From positions 17,898,226-17,962,225 of the forward strand of contig OX419341.1 in NCBI GenBank assembly GCA_948470475.1: a DNA stretch of 64,000 nucleotides, read 5' to 3'. The notes below the pieces were generated by a model. That model searched no databases. It saw only the letters and a list, made by a program, of their open reading frames with translations, and was not told the origin of the DNA. The position numbers and the translations under genes are program-made. Source of the stretch: Galaxea fascicularis (Eukaryota; Cnidaria; Anthozoa; Scleractinia; Euphylliidae). Positions 11,216-20,150 of this stretch are shown piece by piece (the first letter of the stretch is position 1; every line of letters starts with the position of its first letter).

Positions 11216-13150
11216 TTGATATTTGGTTCACAGCTAACCCCCAATGTGAATGCCATTCAAGAAGCAGAGGACAAGCAGCAGGAAAAGAATAACAAGGTGG
11301 AACAAGCCCAAGTGCGGTCTTCATCTCGAGTTCAAGGTTCCCTTTCACAAAAGCCCATGAGACAACTCCCACGGTATAGAAACTGCCAGCAAAGCAGGAG
11401 TGAATGGTTTTGCAATCATCGCTTCAAGTGTGGGATGAATGGCCATTACGCACGCGAGTGCCATGCGCAGGCCAGCCGACGACCTCCCGCTGGATTTCAT
11501 GGAAACGGCCAGAGGTCACGCTCGTGAGACAAGGTGTGACTGGGCAAGAAAATCAGTCTCACTGTGTCCAATGTGGAATGACAGGAGCTCGCGATGTACC
11601 GCTTCAACGCTGTGGAGCTTGTTGGACCAGTAGTTATTGTTGCAAAGAATGTCAATTAAAACACAGAGCTGCACACAGAAGCCTTTGTTCATCGTTCATG
11701 AAATGTTACGACAAGAGGCTGGTGCCTTCGCACAAAACGATGATGACGTCGGCTGTGTTGACAACTTGGAACTTGAAATTAGGCTGAAGGACAATCAACC
11801 CGTTCAGAAGAACTATATTTCCATCCCTAAGCACATCCATGGGAAAGTCCAAGAGTACGTAGAAGACCTGATAAATCGAAATTGGGTGACCAAATCCCGT
11901 TCGGCTTACTCCTCACCAAAAGATGGGAATCTGCGACTCTGCATTGATTATCACAACCAGAACAAGAAAACACATCAGAACGTCAGCCGATCCCTCGGAT
12001 ACAGGATATCTTAAATGGACCAGGCGGCAGCAAATGGTTTACATTACCCGATCAAGGGAAAGCCTACCATCAAGGTTTCATGGTAGAAGGAAGTCGCCCT
12101 TTCAGCGATGAGTTAAATACTTAGGGAGAGTTGCTTCAGAGGATGGCCACTCTTTACACCCAGAGGGCACAGCAGCTGTACACAATTTAAGCAAAGAGAT
12201 ACCAGCTACAGTAGATGATGTGCGTAAATTGCTAGGATTGTGGAGCTACTACAGGCAGTACATTCAGAACTTTTCATTGGCTAGTAATCATAGGATAACC
12301 TGGACATATATACATCAAAAGAGGCTCGCCTTGCTTATCCAACGACTGACTTCTCCTTCGATTGTGGCATTTCCAGACTTCACACAATCATTTGTGCTTC
12401 ACACGGACGCATCACAAGATGGGCTTGGTGCCGTTCTGCACCCCATGCATGCTGGAAAGGTGGAGTTTCTGGCCCTCATATGGGCACTAACAGAGAAATT
12501 TCGCGACTACTTGTATTACGCCACCTCTTTTGCCGTCTACACAGACAGCAATCCTGTTACGTACGTGCTAACGCCAGCCAAACTGTCTACAGTGGGTCAT
12601 CGGTGGGTGGCAGAATTGGCGGATTTCAATTTCAATATAAGGTACCAGCCAGGGAAGACCAACATCGACGCAGATGTACTTTCTCGGCAGCCAATAGATC
12701 CCAGCCAATACATGACGGAGTGTACCGCAGAAATGGAGAAGGATGCAAACTGTGCAACAATAAAAGCAGTAACCCATCAGGGGCATGGCGTTACGCACTG
12801 GATGACAGCAGTAACGGCAAGCATAGGCATTTCTCACTCTGAGCCCGCCGTAAGTGATTTAGTATTTCGACAACTTGCCACAGAAGAAATTCAAAGAGCG
12901 CAAAGGCAAGATCCCGACATCTCAAGGATTTTGGTGTACATGAAACGAGGATATCCTCCACCAGGGAGAGAACTTTTCTCAGTCAAGATGGCGGTCGGTT
13001 GTGGGTTAATGTGGCTCCAGAGTCCCTTGAAGTTTTTTACTTTCCTCGGTTACTTTTGGCGTCTGCTCTTTTCTTAAACTGGGATGGTGCATCTGTGAAT
13101 CAACTGCCTGCTGAGTCCTCCAGTGTACGATATGCCTTCATTGGTTTTAA
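11216..13150 (+). pseudogene. degraded Ty3/gypsy polyprotein with MYND zinc finger
   Basis: Pieces of one polyprotein lie in order but in three frames. A gag zinc knuckle (CGMNGHYAREC, about 11430-11465) comes first, then a MYND-type finger (11560-11697). The start of reverse transcriptase follows (11760-11960, NLRLCIDYHNQNKK), and then, after loss of the RT catalytic core, the RT connection (VRKLLGLWSYYRQYIQ) and RNase H (HTDASQDGLGAVL, about 12400). The frame ends at 13077. No protease or integrase survives. At least two frameshifts and two internal deletions mark it as dead. A related RNase H fragment at 58530-58870 keeps about 25 residues lost here. LTRs were not found. Confidence 0.8.
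11560..11697 (+). other. MYND-type zinc finger inside the gypsy remnant
   Basis: The frame gives CVQC, ten residues, CGAC, then YCCKECQ, then H...H...C. This is the full C-x2-C / C-x2-C / C-x3-C / H-x3-C ligand order of a MYND finger, with the usual YC..CQ core. MYND fingers bind proline-rich partners in chromatin and signalling proteins. Here it sits between the gag zinc knuckle and reverse transcriptase, so it is part of the polyprotein or an exon captured into it. Confidence 0.7.
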
Positions 13151-13162
13151 TCCTTCAAGAAT

Positions 13163-13559
13163 CAGGGGCACCTAACGAGAATATAGTTCAAAACCACTAA
13201 ACATAGCATTGTTGAACGTATTTTAGTATTTAAACGGTAGTTATAGGCATATTTTCATCTCCTAAAAATTTTTCATCTGTTCGGATTTCGTAGCTGAAAG
13301 TTTAGTGATCCGAAAATGATAGGGATCAAAGCTTACATTTTCGAAAATGTCAGCTAGAAATAAGGCTCCCGGAAATTCTAGGTGACCTTTTTAGGGTAAA
13401 AATCCGTTAAAAATGGGCAATTATACCATTTTTTAGACGTTCGAAAATCCCAGGAGAGGCAGGCAAGCAAGAAATTTTACAACAAATGTTCCGAAAATTC
13501 TAGATGTCAAATCGTCTTCCGAACAGATATTTTCCGAAAATTGACGTTGGGTGCCCCTG
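13163..13559. mobile_element. 397-bp MITE, CAGGGGCACC termini
   Basis: The ends are inverted (CAGGGGCACCTAACG and CGTTGGGTGCCCCTG). They are flanked by a direct AAGAAT at 13157-13162 and 13560-13565, a likely target duplication. TIR style suggests hAT or a relative, but six bases is shorter than the usual eight, so class is uncertain. It lies at the decayed 3' side of the gypsy remnant. Confidence 0.7.
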
Positions 13560-13565
13560 AAGAAT

Positions 13566-14226
13566 CGAATCATCAATGCGACCAAACACTCGCAGGAAAC
13601 ATTATCTTTTGAGCCGCTTTCCGTATGCTACGGACAACTCCCGAAATTTCCAACTCACACGGCGAGTAATATTAAGCGGTGATGTCGAATTTAATTGCTT
13701 TTGGGACCTTGAATTAAATTCATCCGAATTAACTGAATTCGGCGATAGCACGACGTATAAACAAGGCCTACTCTTTGATATATTTGAGGTAAAGTTCAAC
13801 GGCTTCAGGCGACTTTGCCTATTTCTTCCCCTTTTTCGACGAAGGGTCTGGTAGATTACTAGCTTTTCTTTTCCCTTTTGTTTTATTACGTGGCTCATCA
13901 AGTACGGTTCCGTCTGTCGACCCTTTGTTTTGATCAAGACAGTTGCCTTGACTTGAATTCGCCGCTCTTGCAAGTAGAATTCTTCGTAGGTTTGTAACTG
14001 CGTGATTCCATGTTGCCAGTGATCTGATAGCCCTGAACTTGACCCTTGTAGGAGGGTAACCCTACCTCGACCTTTTACATGGCTTAAAGAAAAGTTGACC
14101 TTTCTAGAGGAGTAACTCTAGGAGGCAGCTTGGGTTACCTTCTTCTAGGGTAACCCTACCTCGCATGTAAACGAAACCGGGAAAAACAATACAGGGCCTT
14201 AGCATCGATTTAAATCTTCAACCTAT
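13566..14226. other. intergenic stretch, no recognised gene
   Basis: This stretch has short open frames on both strands without family signatures. A GGGTAACCCTACCTCG phrase occurs twice (about 14055 and 14150) in a palindromic setting, suggesting another small repeat. The CTAT at 14223-14226 is the 5' target duplication of the next element. Confidence 0.4.
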
Positions 14227-14377
14227 TGTAATAGTAGGTCACGTGACAGTTTTGGCGCGCAAACGCTGGACTGTACTTTTGAGTTCGTTATTAAAAGCAA
14301 GTGTGACGGTTGCTCAGTTTGCCCGTTATTTCTGCTATCCGTTCGTTCTGTTTGTCGACTATTTGCCGTTTATTACA
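14227..14377 (+). repeat. 5' LTR
   Basis: This is a 151-bp direct repeat of 19996-20146, with TG...CA ends, preceded by the CTAT target duplication. It contains a CACGTGAC box and a TTATTAAAA stretch that could act as promoter elements. Confidence 0.95.
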
Positions 14378-14398
14378 TTGGTGGCAGCGGTGGGATCA
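14378..14398 (+). promoter_or_regulatory. primer-binding site
   Basis: Immediately after the 5' LTR the sequence reads TTGGTGGCAGCGGTGGGATC. The TGG start fits pairing with the CCA end of a tRNA. I do not assign the tRNA. Confidence 0.6.
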
Positions 14399-14400
14399 CT

Positions 14401-15339
14401 ATGAGTGCAAAGGATGAAGCGACTGATGATTACGGTGGAGCAAAACCGAAAATACCTTCCCACGCGCCCGACGAGAAGGGAGCCATTGGTGGCCACGAGG
14501 TGAAAACCGAAACGACTTCAACTCCGCCGCAAGAAGGAACTGGTGCTATGATAAACGAACTGATAAGTGCAATGACCCAGGTTTTCAAGCAATCTTCGGA
14601 TAAACCAAGTTCTGGCGATTCAATCAGCAGAAATGTTGCTCTAAAGCAGCCAAAACCGTATTCGCTCGGTCAGAATTTCAAGGTATGGCTGTCGCAATTT
14701 GACGAATATTCCAAGTTGGCTAGCATCCCTGAATCGAAGAAGAAAGCATTTCTGGTCACTTTGCTGGACCAAACAGCGTACAGAGCCGTCCAACTTCTCA
14801 GAATTCCCGAGAGTGCTTCGTATCAAGTTTTTTTGCAACGTGTTATGACTCGGTTTGACTCAGGAAAATCCCCGGGGGATTACAAACTGCTTCTTCGAGC
14901 TCGGCAACAGGACAGCAACGAGGACTTTGAAATGTACGCTGATAATCTTCTGGAACTAGCTGAGAACGCCTACCCTGATGCTGACTACCGCTTCAAAGAG
15001 GAAATAGCGAAAGATCGGTTTTTGGAAGGTGTTCGCTGTAGTGAGGGATGTCGTGAACAGTTGTTTATTAAACAACCCGAAAGCCTTTCAGCCGCCGTTC
15101 GGCTGGTGCGACAACTTGAGAGTGCCCGCGTAGCTTCGCGTAATTCAGCTGAAAATAGACCACCTCGACCGCAGCTAAATGTCATGGAGGAAAATAACAC
15201 CCTCGAAGTTTCAGAGCTCAAAGGTTTAATGGCATCCATCAATTCGCGGCTCGAGAGGTTGGAAAAACAACAGCAAGAACCACGCAGACGCCCAGTTGCG
15301 GGATCTTCAAGAGTCAGATATTATCGTTGTCAAAAATAA
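14401..15339 (+). CDS. gag: gag protein, stop inside zinc knuckle
   Basis: The 312-residue frame starts with the first ATG after the primer-binding site. It has a Ty3/gypsy gag core (KVWLSQFDEYSKLAS about residue 97, then an EDFEMYADNLLELAENAYPD helix region) and a basic C terminus. It ends in a CCHC zinc knuckle that is interrupted. The frame reads YYRCQK, then TAA (15337-15339), then GHYARDC. The position of the first knuckle cysteine is also a tyrosine. Beyond the stop the same frame stays open for 25 more codons, across the frameshift site at 15372. Gag packages the RNA; losing the knuckle should weaken that and block access to pol unless the stop is read through. Confidence 0.85.
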   Translation: MSAKDEATDDYGGAKPKIPSHAPDEKGAIGGHEVKTETTSTPPQEGTGAMINELISAMTQVFKQSSDKPSSGDSISRNVALKQPKPYSLGQNFKVWLSQFDEYSKLASIPESKKKAFLVTLLDQTAYRAVQLLRIPESASYQVFLQRVMTRFDSGKSPGDYKLLLRARQQDSNEDFEMYADNLLELAENAYPDADYRFKEEIAKDRFLEGVRCSEGCREQLFIKQPESLSAAVRLVRQLESARVASRNSAENRPPRPQLNVMEENNTLEVSELKGLMASINSRLERLEKQQQEPRRRPVAGSSRVRYYRCQK

Positions 15340-18300
15340 GGCCATTATGCTCGAGATTGTCTCAGTTCATCGGGAAACGGACAGAGGGGCCTGCCGAGGG
15401 TCAACCAGTCCCCTTGAACGACTCAAAGACCCGAAGTTCGAGCGACGACAAGGCGTGTAGAGAGGAAAATTTGTTTGTTTTGAGCGGCCGCGGTGTTTAT
15501 GTTTCTGGTCTGATTAATCACACTCGTGTGTCGCTCCTTTTGGATACCGGCGCGACGTCGAGCATTCTTAACGAAGAAACATGGAAGAAGAGTGGTCAAT
15601 ACCGCCCGGAAAAGCTTCACAAGTTCAATGCGTCGCTGACGGTTGCAAATGGAGAAAAGTTAGCTGTACAGGGCAGAACAGTAATAAACGTGCGCTTCGG
15701 AAATTCATTATTCCGAGTACCTATGTTGGTTGTTCGTGACATCCCTCACGCATGTATTCTGGGATCGGATTTCTTTGAACGGGAATCTTGCCAAATCTTG
15801 TACGATGTTGGAACGCTCGTGGTTCAGGGTGAAGAAATTCCAATCTTTTATGAGCGAAAGGCCCCAAGCGTATGCCGTGTTGTAGTTGACGAGGAGGTTG
15901 AGTTGAAAGCGGGCACCGAAGTTGTTTTGTGTGGAAAATTGGAACCTGGATTCGAGCGGAACAATGGGACTCCAGGGATCCTGGAAGGACACCGGAAAAA
16001 CACAGCCGAAAAGCTTACAAGTAGATTCTGCATAGCACGCTCCCTGACCGTTCCGAAGGAAGGAAAAACTCCCATTCGTATGGCAAACTTCTCAGACCAA
16101 ACCATGTTGTTAAGGCCAGGTCAAACTGTGGCTCAGTTTTATCCTCTTGATCGTGTCGATGCTTCAGTAAATTTGTTTGATTTGGAAGAAAAACCTTCAG
16201 AAAGGGAGACAAAACAGAATCCTAGAGTAGAAATGCCCCCCTCCGACCCACCTGTCGTGAAACAAGAGATCCGTGCTGACCTTTCTGGACTTTCAGAGGG
16301 GGAGAAGCAATCGTTTAATGGCCTGCTAGAAGAATATAGAGATTTGTTCGCCATGGGGGATGGCAATTTAGGTCGCACTGATTTGTTAGAACACACCATT
16401 GACACCGGTTCAGCCACCCCAGTCAAGCAAGCACCTCGTCGACTCCCTCCATTCAAACGAGATGAGGTCGACAGACAGCTCTCAGACCTCTTAGCACAGG
16501 GGAGAATTGAACCATCCAACAGCCCCTGGAGTAGCCCCATTGTGTTGGCCAAAAAGCACGATGGAAGCTATCGCCTGTGCATAGACTACAGGAAGCTTAA
16601 CTCCGTAACTGTTAAAGATGCTCAACCCCTTCCGAGGTCAGATGACATCTTGGAATCCTTGGGTGGTGCAAAGTGGTTTAGCTGCCTTGACCTTGCCTCA
16701 GGGTACTGGCAAGTTCCTGTCGCAAAAAGAGACCGCCCAAAAACTGCGTTTGTCACACATCGGGGTCAGTTTCAGTGGACCTGTTTGCCCTTTGGGGTAA
16801 CCAATGGACCTGGAACATTTACCCGGCTGATGAATCTTGCATTACAAGGTCTGACCTGGAAAGAGTGTTTGGTCTACCTAGATGACATCATCATCATGTC
16901 GGGCACCTTTGAGGAACACTTGTCTCGCCTTCGCTCTGTCTTTGAAAGGCTGCGAGAGGCCGGGCTGAAATTAAAATCATCAAAGTGCATCTTTCTTCAA
17001 CGTCAAGTTTCTTTCTTGGGGCACGTTGTTTCGGCTGAGGGGATACAAACCGATCCCAATAAAGTAGCTGCTGTCCGTGACTGGCCTACTCCAACAAGTA
17101 TTTCCGAGCTGAAAGGGTTCTTGGGCCTTGTAACATACTACAGACGATTCATCCCCAGTTTTTCTGCAATAGCAGAACCACTAAACTATTTGACAAGGAA
17201 AGGCGTAGAGTTCAAGTGGGGACCCCAACAAGAGAAAGCTTTCTGCGAACTGAAACATCACCTCATGAACCCACCAGTATTAGCCTATCCAGATTTCAGT
17301 GAAACCAGTGGCCAATTCATCCTTGATACTGATGCAAGTAGTGGTCATGGTATTGGTGCCGTGCTCTCGCAAAAACAATCTGATGGCACAGAGCGTGTTC
17401 TTGCTTACGGAAGTCGTGCATTACACTGCCATGAGAGAAATTATTGTGCAACCCGTCTCGAGATGCTTGCCCTGGTTGACTTCATTGATCACTTCCGTTA
17501 TTACCTTCTTGGGCGAAAGTTTCTCGTGCGAACAGACCATCATGCCTTAAAGTGGCTGATGTCGTTTAAACAACCAGAGGGACAGGTAGCACGGTGGCTG
17601 GAAAGGCTCCAAGAATATGACTTCACTGTTGAGCACCGTCCTGGGATCAGTCATGCTAATGCCGATGCACTGTCCCGGCGGCCTAGACGAAAACATGGAA
17701 GTTGTCCATCATGTGGTGATACTGAATATGTTTCAGCAGCATTCCTGCGACAGAGCAAGGAGAAAGAGGGGACGTCCGAGACCCCGGAAAGAACATTTTC
17801 ATGGGCAACGGCCGAAATTGCTCAGGCTCAACGCAGTGACCCGGATATTAGCCCAGTGATTGCAAGGATGGAAGAAGGCCAACCCAAACCATCGCCTGGC
17901 GAACTTCTCCGTTTCAGCCCCATCTCTAGGGCAATATGGGCACAACACGAACTACTTGAGTTAAAGGACAATGTACTGAGAATTCGCCCAAAGGAGGAGT
18001 CAACGAACCTGAAACCCAGAATCGTCCTCCCGGAACCTCTGGTAAAACCAGCACTGCAACGGCTACATGATGGGGTGGAGGGGAGCCACCTTGGCCAGCT
18101 CAAAACGCTACGGAAAGTCCAAGCCAGATTCTGGAGACCCGGTCTTGCAAAGACTGTGAAAGATTACTGTGCCGCTTGTTTAACCTGTGCTGCGTGCAAG
18201 CCCCCCAGGAAAACGCCTAAGGCACCGCTCCGCCCCATCCCTTCATCTTACCCCTTCCAGCGACTTCACATTGATATCATTGGTCCACTTCCCAGAACCA

Positions 18301-19436
18301 AACGTGGAAACCGTTACATTCTGACTGTCCAGTGTTCATTTACAAAGTGGGTAGAAGCCTACGCCATACCAAATCAAAGAGCCAAAACGTGTGCACGAGT
18401 CCTGGTGGACAATTGGGTTTATCGGTATGGCGCACCCGATACCATCCATTCTGACCAAGGACGCAATTTTGAATCCCACCTCTTTAGTGAGCTTTGTCAA
18501 ATGCTCGAAATCAGAAAAACCAGAACAACCCCATATCACCCAGCTGGGAATGGACAGGTGGAGAATGCCAACAAGAGTATCAAGGGGCTGTTAATGGCAA
18601 AAGTGGAAAGTGATCCTGAAACATGGGACCAACACCTTGGGCCTTGTATGATGGCATACCGAAGTAGTGAGCACATCTCAACCGGGTACACCCCATTTAC
18701 CCTTATGTTTGGCCGGGAAATGCGACTTCCCCTAGATGTCATGGTGGGTAATCCAGACGACGCAGCCCCTGATCGGTATGGAGAGTACGTCTCAAAGTTG
18801 AAGAATCAACTCTCCGATGCGTTCCAGGATGTCCGTCAACACCTGAAAACAGCACAACAGCGCCAGAAAGAGTACTTCGACCGAGGAGTGAAGGAGCGCC
18901 TCTACCAACCCGGGGACCAGGTATTCCTGTTCGACCCGCAGCTGAAACCTGGTGAGGCGGCCAAATTTCACCGAAAATGGAAGGGGCCCTATGAAGTGTT
19001 GGCACGTACAACTGAGGTCAACTACCGCATCAAGAGACCACACGATCCTGTAAGCCGCTCCAAGGTTGTCCATTTCGATAACTTAAAGCTATACCAACGT
19101 AGGCAACCAGAGGTGCAAGTTAGTCAGAAGAATCAGAGTGGCTGCGAGCGAGGCAATAAAGAGAAGGAGAGGGGAACAGTTCTTAAATCTCTAGAGAGGC
19201 GAGGCACCAATTGTGGGGATGACCTTAGTGAAGATAGAGATGAAGATGAACTTCCAGACTTCTGCCTTCCCATACCAGAGCCAGTAGTGACCGGACAACA
19301 AGCAATCCAGGACCCTGAGTACAATGGAAGTCGCAAGGTTGATGTATCGCAGCGAATGAAGTGGGCAACCTTGATGGAACTCATCAGTCAGATGACCATC
19401 AGCCAGAAGGCATTTCGCCTCCAGGAAGTCAAGTAG
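15327..19436 (+). CDS. pol: pol polyprotein: protease, RT, RNase H, integrase
   Basis: The open frame has the Ty3/gypsy order. Aspartic protease has DTG at residue 73. Reverse transcriptase spans about 385-560, with RLCIDYRKLN and YLDD at 517-520. RNase H follows (ILDTDAS, aspartates 667 and 669). Integrase has an HHCC zinc finger (about 908-950) and a DD35E triad at 983, 1043 and 1079, then a GPY/F-like tail (KFHRKWKGPYEV). I saw no frameshift through these domains and all catalytic residues checked are present. The frame has no ATG of its own near its start and would be reached by -1 frameshifting from gag at 15372. The C-terminal end switches frame at about 19361-19436. Confidence 0.93.
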   Translation: MSKIRPLCSRLSQFIGKRTEGPAEGQPVPLNDSKTRSSSDDKACREENLFVLSGRGVYVSGLINHTRVSLLLDTGATSSILNEETWKKSGQYRPEKLHKFNASLTVANGEKLAVQGRTVINVRFGNSLFRVPMLVVRDIPHACILGSDFFERESCQILYDVGTLVVQGEEIPIFYERKAPSVCRVVVDEEVELKAGTEVVLCGKLEPGFERNNGTPGILEGHRKNTAEKLTSRFCIARSLTVPKEGKTPIRMANFSDQTMLLRPGQTVAQFYPLDRVDASVNLFDLEEKPSERETKQNPRVEMPPSDPPVVKQEIRADLSGLSEGEKQSFNGLLEEYRDLFAMGDGNLGRTDLLEHTIDTGSATPVKQAPRRLPPFKRDEVDRQLSDLLAQGRIEPSNSPWSSPIVLAKKHDGSYRLCIDYRKLNSVTVKDAQPLPRSDDILESLGGAKWFSCLDLASGYWQVPVAKRDRPKTAFVTHRGQFQWTCLPFGVTNGPGTFTRLMNLALQGLTWKECLVYLDDIIIMSGTFEEHLSRLRSVFERLREAGLKLKSSKCIFLQRQVSFLGHVVSAEGIQTDPNKVAAVRDWPTPTSISELKGFLGLVTYYRRFIPSFSAIAEPLNYLTRKGVEFKWGPQQEKAFCELKHHLMNPPVLAYPDFSETSGQFILDTDASSGHGIGAVLSQKQSDGTERVLAYGSRALHCHERNYCATRLEMLALVDFIDHFRYYLLGRKFLVRTDHHALKWLMSFKQPEGQVARWLERLQEYDFTVEHRPGISHANADALSRRPRRKHGSCPSCGDTEYVSAAFLRQSKEKEGTSETPERTFSWATAEIAQAQRSDPDISPVIARMEEGQPKPSPGELLRFSPISRAIWAQHELLELKDNVLRIRPKEESTNLKPRIVLPEPLVKPALQRLHDGVEGSHLGQLKTLRKVQARFWRPGLAKTVKDYCAACLTCAACKPPRKTPKAPLRPIPSSYPFQRLHIDIIGPLPRTKRGNRYILTVQCSFTKWVEAYAIPNQRAKTCARVLVDNWVYRYGAPDTIHSDQGRNFESHLFSELCQMLEIRKTRTTPYHPAGNGQVENANKSIKGLLMAKVESDPETWDQHLGPCMMAYRSSEHISTGYTPFTLMFGREMRLPLDVMVGNPDDAAPDRYGEYVSKLKNQLSDAFQDVRQHLKTAQQRQKEYFDRGVKERLYQPGDQVFLFDPQLKPGEAAKFHRKWKGPYEVLARTTEVNYRIKRPHDPVSRSKVVHFDNLKLYQRRQPEVQVSQKNQSGCERGNKEKERGTVLKSLERRGTNCGDDLSEDRDEDELPDFCLPIPEPVVTGQQAIQDPEYNGSRKVDVSQRMKWATLMELISQMTISQKAFRLQEVK
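15372..15415 (+). promoter_or_regulatory. -1 programmed frameshift signal between gag and pol
   Basis: The heptamer G GGA AAC (15372-15378) lies in the gag frame exactly as the X XXY YYZ rule requires, and pol is open in the -1 frame. Five bases downstream, GAGGGG (15384-15389) can pair with CCCCTT (15410-15415), leaving a 20-base loop able to form a stem-loop or pseudoknot. GGGAAAC is a known retroviral slippery site. It lies 33 bases past the gag stop, so ribosomes stopping there would not reach it. Confidence 0.65.
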
Positions 19437-19837
19437 GAGACGTTGACCCTGGTCTTTCTGCTCAGGCCAACCCTGGTGCAGAGGGTGACGTAGAAGAGAG
19501 CACCACTTATACAAGGCAGGAGAATGGATTGGAGAGTACACTTGTCGCGGACGGTAATGTGGGGCAGGCTGAGGAGAGAGTTGACAGGCCTGACCCAACT
19601 GCCCAAAGACCACCACCAGCTGCTTCACGCCCAAAGAGAGTAACACGCCCCCCGGATCGCTATGGAGACTGGGAACTTAACACCGTATGTTCTTCTGGTT
19701 ATCCCATGGCCCCCAAGAACAAGGTTGAAGGTCTCAGGGCTTTCTTCCAGGAGCAGAAAGATCGAGTACTCCGTTTTAAATCAGATTATGTGCAAAAAGT
19801 TCGACAGCTGAGGATCAAGGACATATTGAAACATTGA
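19361..19837 (+). CDS. C-terminal tail of pol in shifted frame, or third ORF
   Basis: This 158-residue frame overlaps the last 75 bases of pol in the -1 frame and ends shortly before the purine tract. It is proline- and acid-rich, then RPKRVTRPPDRYGDW, a basic phrase of a kind often seen at gypsy pol C termini, then a charged helix. It is best explained as the original pol tail displaced by an indel. A separate small ORF or a second recoding event is possible. Confidence 0.5.
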   Translation: MGNLDGTHQSDDHQPEGISPPGSQVGDVDPGLSAQANPGAEGDVEESTTYTRQENGLESTLVADGNVGQAEERVDRPDPTAQRPPPAASRPKRVTRPPDRYGDWELNTVCSSGYPMAPKNKVEGLRAFFQEQKDRVLRFKSDYVQKVRQLRIKDILKH

Positions 19838-19980
19838 GTTTAAAGTGAGGTTGTTACAAAACCTCAGGACTACCGGACAGTGACATCTCTCTAGCAAATG
19901 TTAAGCCAAGTGAACATTTTTCTAGAACTTTAAACAGGATAGTGTCGTTACCATTGTTAAAGTCACAGTGTCGACCCTTT

Positions 19981-19995
19981 AGAAGGAGGGGATGA
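19981..19995 (+). promoter_or_regulatory. polypurine tract
   Basis: AGAAGGAGGGGATGA ends directly at the 3' LTR, the expected place for plus-strand priming. Confidence 0.75.
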
Positions 19996-20146
19996 TGTAA
20001 TAGTAGGTCACGTGACAGTTTTGGCGCGCAAACGCTGGACTGTACTTTTGAGTTCGTTATTAAAAGCAAGTGTGACGGTTGCTCAGTTTGCCCGTTATTT
20101 CTGCTATCCGTTCGTTCTGTTTGTCGACTATTTGCCGTTTATTACA
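19996..20146 (+). repeat. 3' LTR
   Basis: Identical to 14227-14377 and followed by CTAT, the 3' copy of the target duplication. Confidence 0.95.
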
Positions 20147-20150
20147 CTAT

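Larger units (their letters stand above)
14227..20146 (+). mobile_element. young Ty3/gypsy LTR retrotransposon
   Basis: Two 151-bp LTRs (14227-14377 and 19996-20146) are identical base for base as far as I can read. Both run TGTAATAG...TTTATTACA, flanked by CTAT duplications (14223-14226 and 20147-20150). A primer-binding-like TGGTGGCAGCGG follows the 5' LTR and a purine tract AGAAGGAGGGGA precedes the 3' LTR. Inside are gag and pol in the -1 frame. Identical LTRs mean a recent insertion. The gag stop inside the zinc knuckle suggests this copy may be expressed poorly or depend on proteins from other copies. Confidence 0.95.

Noticed and set aside
16139..16552. 137-residue minus-strand ORF
   Set aside because: Antisense shadow of pol with no supporting features.
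14227..20146. Endogenous retrovirus with an envelope gene
   Set aside because: No signal peptide, membrane segment or envelope-like frame follows pol; the domain order is that of a plain Ty3/gypsy retrotransposon.
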